A DNA stretch of 64,000 bases from Stromatinia cepivora. Lineage: Eukaryota; Ascomycota; Leotiomycetes; Helotiales; Sclerotiniaceae. Under the pieces are notes generated by a model. It had not been told where the DNA came from. It saw only the letters and a program-made list of their open reading frames with translations, and did not search any database. The stretch is from NCBI GenBank assembly GCA_014898415.1, contig RCTD01000020.1, forward strand, positions 682,001-746,000, in the 5' to 3' direction. Within the stretch, counting starts at the first letter, position 1. The number at the start of each line of letters is the position of its first letter. Made by a program: the position numbers and the translations under genes. This document shows positions 1 to 11,806 of the stretch, piece after piece.

Positions 1-1084
1 AGATTTAGATATTATACAGTGAGATATTATCATATGAGCGCAATTCTCTCCATATATATCTCGATCTAGATCCTCTACTCGTATCCCGATCCTGGTATGT
101 TTAAGAAATCCTTGGAAAGGCCACTCCTAATATTCGGCGGTTGGTGCTGGCTTTACAAGAGAGGGACTTGGAGGAGATTATAATGAATAGCAATGATTGC
201 CATCGCTGGGCGCTGCTGAATGCCTACCAAAGTTTGATATAGAAGAATCGATTATAATAGATGGAGTAATGAAGGATGGACTGGTAATGCGATACGGCTG
301 GGGACGACCTTCTGCACTACTACGTTGGGATGGGGTTTGCTTGTTGTTGATAGAAAGTGATTAGGTTCTTCACTGTTTTGTAGATCGCATATCGTTATCA
401 CTCTCACTATCTCTATTAATCTCTATTTCGGATAGATATTACTCCTTTCTGTATCCCTATTGTTTATTATTTTCCCCCTCTATCGATCCTACAGCCATAT
501 CCCCGCGCTACTGGAGAAAGCATAGTGAAGATTCGTGCACAAGCTCCTCAGGGTCACCATAGCTAGATTCGCTCTGATCTTGATCGCGAATAGTCAAAGG
601 ATGCAATGGCTCGATCAAATAGTCTCTTGCTCATCTGGATTTGATTGTCGTCTTCCAGCATTAGAGTACCTCTGCATATTCAAGAGCATAAAATAATATT
701 CAATCTTTTGAAAAATAATATTAAGTTTTTTGAGAAATAATATTGATTTTTTTTGGGAAAATAATATTGGAAAAATAATATTAGAAAAATAATATTTAAT
801 TTTTTGAAAACTAATATTTAAAAAATGAAAAGTATTCTTCTACAGAGGAATCTCATCAATATTATAGATAATCTCTTATCTCTCATCATACTATTATACT
901 CATCGTTCGTGTACATATATTTACTTAGGTATTCCAATCCCACTTTCCGTGAATTGTATGCTACACTACACTAGACTAACCTACCATACCTCTACCTACG
1001 CCTGCATTCTCAAATATTGGTATCCTCACTTCATTTTGCTTATCTTTCATCACACAATTTCGCCCACCTCGCTCGCTAAACTCA
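1..1084. other. Intergenic, no gene seen; AT-rich simple repeats
   Basis: No reading frame here looks like a gene. Positions 690-835 hold an AT-rich low-complexity stretch in which AATAATATT-like words recur about eight times, separated by A/T tracts. The right side is the 3' flank of the minus-strand gene ending at 1085. Confidence 0.6.
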
Positions 1085-2528
1085 CTAAATAATATCATCA
1101 ACTCCCTTAACAACCCTATGACACCAACCACACCAACTCCTCGCCCTTCCTTCCATCTCCCTAACCAAATATCTCCCCTCCGCCTTTTCATCCCCAAATT
1201 CCGGTACACAAGCCCCTACCTTCACCATCTTAACCCTCTTCTTCTTGACGACACCCCCTATTCCTTCAATTTCATGTCTTGCATATCCAGGACCTAGACT
1301 TAAATTCCTCTCACTAGTATTAGGGCTCGCACCTCCCAGTATACTATTTCCAGGACTGGAAGCCGGACTCCCGGCTCGACTATTTTCTTCGAATTCTCGG
1401 GCGTCTTCGGCGTCACAATCGGTTTCTTGCTCTACTTCTATAGCGGCTAGACAGGAGCTACCGCGACTGCAGGGAACGCCGCGGTTTCCTTCTCCTATAC
1501 CGACACCGAGACCTCCAAGAGAAGGTAGATAGCGCGTGCGCCATTTCCAGATACCTTCGTATTCTTGGTCGGTAGAGCGGAGAGAGCGACCACAGGGTTG
1601 ACAGAGCCAGACTGCCGTTGGACAACTGCATAGAGAGTTTTTGATTGTTTCTGGTAATAATGAAGGTATATGATCATGTGTAATTGAGGAAGAAGACGAC
1701 GAACAAGGCGATGAAGAGGTAGCGACTAAAGAGGCAAGAGGAGCCTTCGAGCATATTTTGCAGATGCGTCGATGACGATGACGTAGAATAACAGGGCCGG
1801 GTGGTTTGATAGTGCAATTCTATTTCCATAGAATCAGCCTTTATACTACTTACTATGTGATCACAGAACCAATCAATATCCAACATATGGAAGTACGCAT
1901 CCAGAATCCTTTCAGGAAGAACGCATACCCTACAAACCACCCTTCCGCACTTTCTACACTCTCCTACCAAATCTCTCGCGCAATCTCCCACTTTTCCACT
2001 CCCATGTGCATCGCGTCCGCTTTCTACAAAATAATAATCTGCGGCTCGCGCCCTATAGCGAAATGTATGTTCAGGATCGGGTTCCAACTCCTCGTTTTCG
2101 CAATGGAGGGTTGATGTAAGAAGTTTAGAGCGGAATTGTAGGAGGTTGACGCGGATTTGACGGCATGTACGGGAGAGTGCATCGAGGGTGTTGAGGTCGA
2201 TATGAGATCCTATGGCTGATATGATACTATGAAAACGGGGTTAGCCTGTTTCGATTGTGCAGGACGAGGTGAATATAATTAATTATTAGGTAGTTATAGA
2301 TGAAACTCACGGATAACAACCCAATGCTTCTGTAATTGCATTTTTATTTGGATTCTCCCTACCATCCTCCAACGCTAATCCGCGTATATTCGCTCCCTTG
2401 TTCGCCTCCCCAAAACCACCCCAAACGGGTTTCTGGAATCCATTTATTCCATTCTGTAAATGATGCAATCCAGTTATATTTTGTTCTGGAGGTTCCGAAT
2501 CATCTTCATAATCAACAAAGACTACCAT
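1085..2528 (-). CDS. F-box-like, cysteine-rich conserved fungal protein
   Basis: A three-exon model reads 2311-2528, 1929-2226 and 1085-1819, giving 416 residues with all junctions in phase. Residues of about 66-110 look like a fungal F-box-type motif (CYPIISAIGSHIDLNTLDAL, then a TCRQIR segment). This is followed by cysteine pairs that look metal binding: CRKCGRVVCR at the end of exon 2, NCTIKPP at the start of exon 3, ICKICSKAPL, then WLCQPCGRSL and a GGLGVGIGEGN stretch, and WCGWCHRVV at the C-terminus. I recall this layout from uncharacterised ascomycete proteins; its biochemical role is not known to me. Ubiquitin-ligase adaptor function is only inference from the F-box-like start. The splice sites GTGAGT and GTATGC are good. 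The first intron is 84 nt and the second 109 nt. Confidence 0.75.
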
Positions 2529-3734
2529 TTTCGTATTTAAGAGATGTTGTTAGGAATGAGTAGAATATAGGTGTTGATGTAGATATTAAGAATGATGATG
2601 ATGAAGATGACGATAAGGATAAGGAAATCGATATGAATGAACAATTAGATCTTGATTATGTCCCATTGAAACCACGCACAAGCTAGCTCAAAACAAGATT
2701 CCAGTTTTGGACAATCGAATTGTTCCCTCTCCTTTTCTCTTTCTTCCTTTACTTTAAAGTAAAATATAAATAAAGACCCGAGTAAATAGCAAAGGGAAAC
2801 TTGATAAGTGATGGGGAGAAGCCGACAAGTTATTTTCCTCGTCCGTCCTCGGTCTCTAGCGTCTTAGACAATGGGTCTACTCCCCGCCCTTTATCAGATT
2901 CAATGAATCAGATTAAGAAGTGGATTTTATTTCGTGACACTCCCGGCACTCCCACGCACCTTACTGATATGCCCTTGTTACATATACACAATCACGCATA
3001 GTGGGGTTGAGACGATAAGATTGGAAGGAATATCCATTTCAGTATCTAATGCATAGTGTGTGTGCTTTGTAGTCTTACGTTTAGTTTGTACGTGCATGGC
3101 ATTTCTATGTGGTAACTCTGTGGTAATTCCATTGTGTTTTGGGATGGGATAGGGATGATGAACCGGATGAAGGACGCTTTGTATGACTGGGTGATTATGG
3201 TAGGTAATCGCGTGCTCGGGCTTGCGAATAGTTTGTTGGGATGATATTCTAGGTATACGAATAGTTGGAGAAGGGAAAGGGAATGGGAAGGGAAGTTTAT
3301 GATGGTGAGATGATTGATTGTATGGTGGAAGGTTGGCGGGAATAATGTTATATTTATGAGCTGATACTTGAGATGAAAGTACCCTTATGGTTCTAGTCTA
3401 AATTGCAACATTATGAAGGATTTGGGATGAATGAAGCTATCCCCATAATCGCGACATTACGATACTCATGTTGTGTGATGAGTGGCTGATTAGTTTGATA
3501 AAATACGTATCACAAAATATAGTTCGGAGCTAGCTGCTTTCCTTCAAACTCATAGGGTAAAACACTCTTCAACATCACATGGCGAGGAAGATCAGGATGT
3601 AAAATCTTAGCATTAATATCATCAATTCAATATCAAATCTATCAAAACTCCTATGGCTATGCCAATTCATCTACACCAGAACACCAAATGCTAATCCAGA
3701 CATAGACAATCCAGTCTAACCCAAAGACAAGTTC
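2529..3734. other. Intergenic between F-box-like gene and mrc1
   Basis: This is the upstream region of the F-box-like gene and the 3' flank of mrc1. I see no supported gene, RNA or repeat in it. Short frames here have no recognisable content. Confidence 0.55.
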
Positions 3735-6700
3735 TTAATCGAACGACCCTTTTCCAAACAAACCTCCCACGGCCTTACGCCTACTCTCCACACCCTTGAA
3801 TTTCTTCTGTTCTCTTCTCTTCTCCTTTTTCTCCATCATAGCCTTTCGTTCACTTTCCCTGACGAATGAGTTCACTCCACTATGCTTCCCCCCTCCCCTC
3901 CTAATACCCGATCCCTCATCTTTTCCACCCGCCATTCGCTCCGTTGCCGACATTCCAGTACTAACACCCGTGCTTGATGTTCCAGACAAGATGCTGCTAT
4001 TTGTCGTGGCTTTTCTCAGCAGAGGTACTACCCTGCGGCCTGGTTGTGATGAAGGTGCAGCGAATGCTAGACGCTCGTTATTTGCGGCAACATTGCTTGA
4101 AGATTCACGCTTAAGTTGTATTCTATCAATGATAGAGGTACCTGTTCTGCGCACGGCAAAAGGATCACGATTCTTTTGGCTTCCTTGCTCTGGACCTCCT
4201 TCAATTTCCAGATCATCATCTGAATCAGACTCAAAATTTGTTGAAGTGACTATAGCATGAGGATCTTCAATGAGACTTGACAATGATTCCCGAACCTCTG
4301 AGAGATTCGAGGGCTTCTTTCCTGTGCGTCGCAAATGTGGTGGCGGTCGAACATAACCTGCACCATCAGAATGCTTACGCTTCGGGGGAGGGCCCATGAC
4401 TTCTCCACTCTGACTCTGTGGTGGCTGCTGAGATCCGTCATTCTGAGTTTGAGACTGTGAGTCAGAAGTGTCTTCTTTTTCTTGAAAGTCATCCAAAAAA
4501 CCCATTTCATCGTCACTTCCTCGATCCTCGATAGCACGAAGAAAAGCCTCTTTCTTAGGATTCTGTGCAATCTTCCCGATTTTTTCGTCCGCAAGTAAAG
4601 CCTTACGCAACTTGGCCTCCGCTGCACGTTTTCGACGTTGGCGTGCCTCTCCACCATCGTCTGAATCCGAAAGGTCGTAATCAGCACCACGTTTGCGGCG
4701 AAGCATGCCCCTGGAGATGTCATTGTAAAGCTTTTCTATTTGCTTCTCGTCATTTGCTCTTTCGCGGTCACTAGAGGGTATTAGCAAAAATAAACGCGAC
4801 ATGGTTGAAAGTTCTTACGCATAGAATTTGGCAAGTTCGCTCTCGTCAATATCCTTCTTTTCGTCATCTATCATTTCCTTGACAAGAGTATCCTCTTCCC
4901 CACCACTTTCATCGTCGCTGGCACCACCTAATCCAGCATATTCGTCTTCTGATTCCTCGGCTTGTTCATTGACCATGTTCTTGGCATCGCTTTTTTTCTT
5001 ATCGAAATTATCTAAAACCTTAGGCTTCTTTTTGGCAGCTTTTCGCATGATATCGAAAGCGTTGGCGTTAATTTCAAAGTCGACATTTTGATTTTCATCC
5101 TCTTTGACAGCATATAATGATTCATCGTCTTCGGAAAAAGAGTTAACCTGAGCTCTTCGGCGAAGCTTTCTTTTCCTTTTCACGATAGGTGTTTCTTGAA
5201 TATCGTCGACAGGGATTTGAGTAAACTGAGACCCCATCCTAAACGTGCCTGCTGTTGAAGGTGGATCCATAAATCGGGATTTGATCGGTGTGATCATGGA
5301 AAATCCTTCGTCCTGAGTATTTGGAAACTCGGAGACTTGAGTCGACAATGGGTTCTCGACCAAGCTGTCAAAATCATGTATTTGCGACTGTGAGAATGAA
5401 ATCTCAATTCCTTGAGTCTCACTATCGGCTGGTTGCGATGCTGCTATTTGAGTTTGGCTGTCCATCACTATGTCTTGTGACTCCTCATCATTCATAGTGG
5501 GGACAAAATCAGGCAGCTCTGGCAAAGCTCGTCGGCGAAGGAAATCCATGAAATTTCCCTTCGCACCAAAGGTTCGTGACTCTGGATTTGATGCTTCGAA
5601 GATGTCTTGACTATCATCCATTGTACCCTGGAATATTTGTGTAAGGCCGAGTCCAGCCGGGCCCGTTACGGTTAAACCAGGTATGAATGTTTTGGTCGCT
5701 GAGCGAAGAACTGAAGTCGGAACTACCGGTGAGTCGGTCTGTGGCTGTGTCAAAGAAAGAGTTCGGGGAGCTTTTGGCGTCTTTGTGAGGAGATCTTGTT
5801 CTTCCTCGTCATCAGAGATAACGTTAGATCTTCTGGACTTCCGGTGAACAGGTAGAGTTACTTCTTCCTCCTCAGCATCCATAGGGTCAACTGAATCTTC
5901 TGGAATAGAAAGGTCAATTTCAGATTCTCCATCTTCTTCTGCCTCATTGTCGAATAAGGGGTTAGGTGCTGCACTATGAGCTGTCTCCTCCTCTTCCCCC
6001 ATCTCTTCATCCTCGCCTTCACCACTTTCTTCATTTCCGGAGTTTTCGTGCTCATTATCATCTGAGCCGGAAGCCTCTTCCTCTTCTGGTACGTCATTTG
6101 TCTCTGACCAATCCTCATCGTCACTGCTATCGTCGAATGGATCTGCTTCACCATTGGCTTTTCGCTCCTTTTTAGCAGCTGCCTTTTCTCTCGCCTGAAT
6201 CTCTTCTCCCTCTCGGCGAGCCTTAGCGAGCAAGTCATCAATCTCCGCCATTTCTTTTTCACGTTCTTCAGAAGTCTGGACGGTAATTCCTCTATCTCTT
6301 AGGGCTTGAAGTCGCTCCTCCCGTTCTCGGTGTGCTTGTTGCCTTGCCTTTAACTGTAGACTATTTTGTAAATCTTGAGCTGTCATCGATGGTTTCTGAT
6401 TTCTTCCCGTATTTTGCTTTCCAGGCGATCTAAGATGTGCAAGCATTCGTAAGGCCACCATCGAATGAGGTTCTTGGGCTTGTTTCTCTGGAATGCGATT
6501 AAAGATTGCATCTAGTTTTGCTTTACGAGCAGATTTCTTTACTCTCACAATCTCAATCTCAAGATCACTATCTGAATCAAGTTCCAAGTCACCAGTATCG
6601 ACTTTAGCTGGTCGTACCCGAATTGGTCGTTGCTTGAAGACAGACTTCTTCTCCGGTGAGACTTCAGGCAGCTCCGTATCGACAGCTTTTCCTTTACCCT

Positions 6701-7919
6701 TTTCTTTCCGAGAAGATGACGATGACTTTAGAACTTCCTCGAGAGTGGGTAAATCTTCTTCGTCTACCATATCCATAATTGTGCTTATCAACTGAGGAGG
6801 TTCCGCAGATTTTTGGCTTTCGTTAATGTTCATATCATCTGGTGGAGACGTGGGTGGCGTATCTTGCATCTCAATATCAGATTGTGGTGCGGGTGGAGGA
6901 CTTGAACTCGTTGGTCTAACAGGATATGAAGAAGCAACATTCGGCCCCCCGGCTTGTTTATAGCCGAACTTAGCAAACAAACTCTGTTTCGTGATTTTTT
7001 TCTTGGTTATAGGTTTGTGAGCTAATTGCATGTTCCGGCTCATCCGTTGGGTCTCTTTGTGCATCTCCTCAATGGCCCTCTTGCTTGCCTTGCGGGTAGG
7101 GCGATTTTGTTGTGTAAGTCGTTGTCCTCCCTCATCTTCGGTGCTATCCTGGTCATCTTCCTCGATTGATGCGGCCTGTCGTTTCCTTTCTGCTACCTTC
7201 GTGGCCTTCTTCTTTCTCTCTTCTGCACCTTCGGCGCGTCGTTCTTGGCGCTTCTTTTCAGCCAAACCCCGGAGTTTGTTTGATACCGATGCTGGGTTCG
7301 TTGGAACGCCATCTAATCTTGAGGATTCAGCTTGTGGAGTGGCTGATCTGCCAGCATTAGGTGTAACAAAAAGTCCTGGCGAAGTAGATTCTTGTCGAGC
7401 AGTGAATTTAACAGGTGTCTGCGGAGGTGGGGTTCCCATCCTGTGCTTTCGTGAAATGGCTGGCGTACCAGTTTCATCGGTATGGCTGTCTTCATCTGCA
7501 ATCTTCGGAGACTCGGGCCTTGGTTTCTTCTTCAACAATCTCTTGACTCTTTCCCTCGGATTATTCGCAACAAGCTGATCGTCGTCTGACCCGTCCAGTG
7601 TAGCTTGCATACGTGCAGCCATTCGATCCCTTGGCCTTGGTATATCTTCATCATCTGAAGAACTCTGGCTTTCGACCTCAATTGACCCTTCTTTCCTGCA
7701 AGGTAGAGTTGATTGCGAATCGGCATTGGATGTATCTGGTTTTGAGCTGTTTGACTTTGGTTTTCGCGAGGCTAATCTTTTTCTTGCGTTTCCGGACACG
7801 CTCTCTTCATCAGAACTACCCAATCCTGCGGCTGCAAGGTCTGCTCTTATTTTTGATTTGGGTGTTAACTCCATTGGTGAAGTAGACGTCGCGGGCGAAG
7901 ATTCTCGGGATGAAGCCAT
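3735..7919 (-). CDS. mrc1: Mrc1/claspin-like replication checkpoint mediator
   Basis: Exons 4819-7919 and 3735-4770 are joined across a 48-nt intron, giving 1378 residues. Mrc1/claspin travels with the replisome, links Cdc45-MCM to polymerase epsilon and relays stalled-fork signals to the Rad53/Cds1 kinase. The protein is highly charged and acidic. It has many SQ/TQ dipeptides (for example IVMDSQTQIAASQ and the SETQ, SQSQ and STQ sites around residues 800-880), the expected checkpoint-kinase target cluster. The segment across the splice (ELAKFYA then DRERANDEKQIEKLYNDI) and the following MLRRKRGADYDLSDSDD match the MRC1-like domain as I remember it. I chose the ATG at 7919 (MASSRESS) over one 11 codons upstream because the upstream segment is hydrophobic and atypical. 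The gene is divergent from the molybdate transporter, with an MluI-type box between them. Confidence 0.9.
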
Positions 7920-8460
7920 TGTAAATAAATCTAATATAATTATGATTGACAAAAATCAATGCAATCGTATGTAAAGTTGAACCTAATCATAAAAAAAGAA
8001 TCATCAAATCATTGTTTGGAGTTGTATAATAGGTAATGGTAAAAAGTAAAGAGTGTTGGAGTTTTGTGCTGTGCTATAGAAAACGCGTTCACAAAAGACG
8101 TGTACGCGACAAGCAAGGGTAAAGTTTAAAGTGCGTGGCGGTGTGGCTGGAAAAGCACGAACCATTTTGATAATCGCACCCCCTCCCCCACGTTTGCATA
8201 ATCCGACCTGTCGCTTGCATTTCCGGTCTTGTTCCTCATGACTGTGTAGAAATTCGTAAGCCTGTGATATTGGTGTCGTGAGGTTTCTTCATTTCTTATA
8301 TATTGTTGTTATTTCTTTTGTCTTGTCTTCGAAGATTTCTGTTTATATCTTAGCTCATACATAGATATATTTTCAGATGACATACTGAAATAAAACCCAA
8401 TAAAGGCATCACGAAGCCATTTACCCTCTCATTACAATCCATCAATTTAGTTTAGACAAT
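7920..8460. promoter_or_regulatory. Divergent promoter region, mrc1 / mot1, with MCB-type box
   Basis: This 541-bp region separates two divergent start codons. It holds a palindromic ACGCGT (8083-8088), a related ACGCGA (8104-8109) and a CACGAAC near 8156, all about 165-240 bp upstream of the mrc1 start. ACGCGT is the site of the MBF cell-cycle factor in yeasts, so a G1/S role for mrc1 is plausible. This is inference from sequence only. Confidence 0.45.
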
Positions 8461-9963
8461 ATGACAACTACTTTCCTTCAGCGTTTGAAAGCTAGGTGTA
8501 AGAATAATGTGGCCGCGATGAGAGATTCTCCTCTGGCGGAGATATCAGGCGCCTTTGGTGATCTAGGAACACTTTTACCTTTGATGATTGCTCTTGCAGT
8601 CAATAATTCAATATCCCTTTCAACAACTCTAGTTTTCTCGGGCTTGTGGAATATATTGACCGGTATTGCCTTTGGTATACCGCTACCAGTACAACCAATG
8701 AAGGTAGTTTCTCTCATGACTGGCCATATTCTTGGCTGACCATGCTTTAGGCTATCGCCGCTGTAGCTATATCAAGGAAGTTCTCGATTGAAGAAACGGT
8801 TTCTGCTGGTTACACTGTGGCTGGCGTGGTTCTGATCTTAAGCGCTACGGGACTTCTTCGATGGTTCACATGTATGATACCTACACCCGTCGTCAAAGGT
8901 AAGCTACTTTCTGAAACCTTTTCTATTTCAATGGATGTTCTACCTATACTGACTGGATGTTCAAGGTATTCAGGTTGGAGCCGGCTTGTCTTTGGTTCTT
9001 TCTGCTGGTTCAAGCCTTCTTCAGCCCCTAGGCTTCACGACTCCGAATGCTACTGATAACTTGATATGGGCACTCTTCGCCTTTATCGTTCTGCTGCTCA
9101 CGCAGAGATTTCAAAGGTTACCATATGCTCTAGCTATCTTCATACTTGGACTTGTATTGTCATTATACATTACGGGCTCAAGCTATTTACCTTCTTTCAA
9201 ATTGTGGCATCCTCAAATATATGTTCCGTCCGGGGCCTCGTTCAAAGTCGGAGCTCTCGACGCAGGTCTTGGACAAATTCCTCTGACTACCTTGAACTCC
9301 ATTATCGCAGTCAATTTTCTGGCAACTGATCTCTTGCCAAACATTCCGGCTCCAGGAGTTACTTCGATTGGTGTCAGCGTCGCATTCATGAATCTGATTG
9401 GCGGCTGGTTTGGTGCTATGCCCGTCTGCCATGGCTCAGGAGGATTAGCTGCTCAGTATCGATTCGGAGCTAGAAGTGGTGCGAGTATAATCCTGCTTGG
9501 CGCATTCAAGATGATCTTAGGATTCTTCTTTGGCGATACGCTTGTGGGGCTTCTAAAACAGTATCCAAAAAGTTTACTTGGAATCATGGTTGTAGCAGCT
9601 GGCCTAGAATTGGCAAAAGTGGGAGAAAGTCTTAATTACGGAGCTCGAGATCTGTGGGAAATATCGGAATCGAGTGTCGGATCAGACTCAGCTCAACCAC
9701 AAATGATAAAACGTCATAGACAGCTTTCTGACGAGGAGAGAAAGGAAAGATGGACAGTGATGTTCATGACCATTGGGTTTCTGCTAGCATTTAAGAATGA
9801 TGGAGTAGGATTCCTGGCCGGTATGTTGTGTCATGGTTTCAATCAATCTTCGAGGTTGTGGAATACATGGAAAGGCTGGAGAACTAGGTATGGCGAGAGA
9901 AAGACCAAGAACGCTACATCGAGTCTCAGAGAGGAAGAAGAACAATTGCTTTCCGGCGCTTAA
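8461..9963 (+). CDS. mot1: MOT1-type molybdate transporter (SulP-related)
   Basis: Exons 8461-8703, 8751-8898 and 8966-9963 give 462 residues; the introns are 47 and 67 nt. Family members are membrane permeases that take up molybdate for the molybdenum cofactor, which nitrate reductase needs. Visible signatures are the N-terminal SPLAEISGAFGDLGTLLPL and PLPVQPMK, typical of the MOT1 branch of the sulfate-permease superfamily, and a second copy-like element PVCHGSGGLAAQYRFGAR around residue 280. About ten hydrophobic segments are present. A charged cytosolic loop (about residues 365-395) carries RHRQLSDEERKERW. There is no STAS domain, as expected for this branch. The C-terminal tail is short and polar (SLREEEEQLLSG). 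Sulfate rather than molybdate as substrate is possible but less likely given these motifs. Confidence 0.85.
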
Positions 9964-10169
9964 GCATAGAGCCGGGTAAAGGATTTAACGATATGACGAG
10001 CATATCAAAGAATCGGGTAGTTTTGCTGCGAAAATGTATCTTAATTCGACGGCGCTACCGCTAAAACATTTTCATCACAACCGGTCTTCATATTAGCCAT
10101 TTGATAACATCACCAAGAGATCTTTGATAATCTTATAATATACAGGCCAAAGTGATTTATACATCAACA
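9964..10169. other. Short convergent 3' region
   Basis: This is the gap between the mot1 stop and the uL22m stop, which converge. Nothing else is visible. Confidence 0.5.
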
Positions 10170-11253
10170 TTACCATGAATAGTATTGCCTTTGGGCAGTC
10201 ACAGGTCTATTTGGCAATTGAACCCAGACCTTTTTGTTTTTCAGCTTCTCCTCCCGTTCTTCATGAAGTCTAATGCGAGTTTTCTCTTCTTTCAGCACAA
10301 CCGAAATACCTAATTATGTTAGCCTGCCAATACGCTCACGAAAGATACACAACTTACTCGTTGTCCTATTCTTCATAATGTTAACATTTCCTCTTGCTCT
10401 GAAATCGTAACTTTTGCCCCAATCTCCCTTTCCACACCAAGCCTCGTCAACATATAATGTAGTTGGATCCTCCACCTTGACTCTCTTTCCATCCTTAGTC
10501 ACAATATATCGCGTCTTGAAATTTTCAGTAGATTTCTTTTCAACCTTCCCTAATCCCATACCCCTCTTCAGAATGGCCTCATTCCTTGCATGCTCCAAAT
10601 GCTCCTTGACGTCCTTTGCAACCTTCTTCTTCGAGAATCTCATTTGAATAATTGCATCTTCCACTGTCTTGCCCGCAATCTGTTTAGCTAAAGGTACCAA
10701 TTTCTTCACCGAGGTCTTGAAATCATGACTCTTTGATAATAGCACCCTTTCCGTTCTCTTCAATGTCTGTTCCTTCGTCAAACGTCCTCGTTTTTTGACC
10801 TCCTGTATTACCATCTTCCTTTTCCATCGAAGTGTGGCGTTGGGGTTTGGGTCGAGTGCTTTGGCCATTATTTCGGGGTTTCTAGGTAGAACTTTGTTCT
10901 CCTCGTCTCGTTTGCTTCTTGCACCTTCATCTTCAAAGATGGACGATTTTGAGAGATTTCCTCGCTCGGCGTTTTGCCGCTGCGCATCTTTTTTCTTCAT
11001 GAGATATTCTTCTGTCAAGGGATTCTTGGGGGCTTTATCTGGCGAGAACATCCTCCTTGCACTGTCGAGACGCTTTGAAAAGTTGTCCCATAATGATCTT
11101 CGCTGGTTTGTATATAGTGGGATGAGGAAGGCGATGGGCGGATGGGACGTCGTAAGAGGTGCAGCTGCGAGTTGATCAGCAATGATAATATCCGGAATTT
11201 ACACTGTACTTACCAGACCTTAGTAGGCGCCGCGAAGGAAGATTCAAACTCAT
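10170..11253 (-). CDS. mrpl22: Mitochondrial large ribosomal subunit protein uL22m
   Basis: Exons 11214-11253, 10358-11164 and 10170-10309 give 328 residues. The 40-nt first exon (MSLNLPSRRLLRS) plus the start of exon 2 form a basic, serine-rich presequence-like end that fits mitochondrial import. The ribosomal L22 fold spans about residues 130-270: WKRKMVIQEVKKRGRLT, LSKSHDFKTSVKKLVPLAKQ, then DAIIQMRFSKKKVAKDVKEH and HARNEAILKRGMGLG. This pattern is the mitochondrial rather than the cytosolic L22 type. uL22 lines the nascent-peptide exit tunnel. The third exon adds a charged tail (RIRLHEEREEKLKNKKVWV). Both introns are 48-49 nt with GTAAGT donors. The gene lies head to head with the Prp24 gene, with 553 bp between the start codons. 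Confidence 0.88.
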
Positions 11254-11806
11254 TTTGTGGATTGGGTGGTCCTACTTGTCAATGCCCAGGCATCATATCA
11301 AAATAATTGAAGTTCTTAGCTCGCCAAATTTATAAGGCTGCTTTAAGATTCACGCTACGAAGTGAGGATTCAAAACTGCTCCAGACATATTCTCATTGAA
11401 ACTTATAAGAGCTATGACAGGTACATACTACCTATCTACATTTCTTTCTTTTTTTCTACAATTAGATGCTTCAGATAATTGGAAATGTAACCAATTTAAT
11501 CATGAGAAGATTTCTGTGTTTCTTCTGGAATAATGAAGTGAAACGGGGTAACATGTTCAGCGGTCGTATCGGTCGTATTGTATCCCGAAATTATTAAGCG
11601 GCGGCAAAGGTTCGGTGGTAAATGTTCGAGATCTTATCATATTTCATAACGTCAATGCCTGTCTTGTTGCCAAGACACAACACACTTAGCATTCACATTT
11701 CATCAATAAAGTCTCCAGAAGTTCCTCGAAATGCTTCTTGGGCTTCCTCCCGATATCGATACGAGATCTACAAAGTGAAGTAGTCGGAGAAAGCTTTGTT
11801 TACAAG
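11254..11806. promoter_or_regulatory. Divergent upstream region, uL22m / prp24
   Basis: This is a 553-bp region between two divergent start codons. I see no specific factor site that I can support. Confidence 0.35.

Noticed and set aside
7030..7578. Plus-strand frame of 182 codons
   Set aside because: Antisense to mrc1, serine-rich, no family features.
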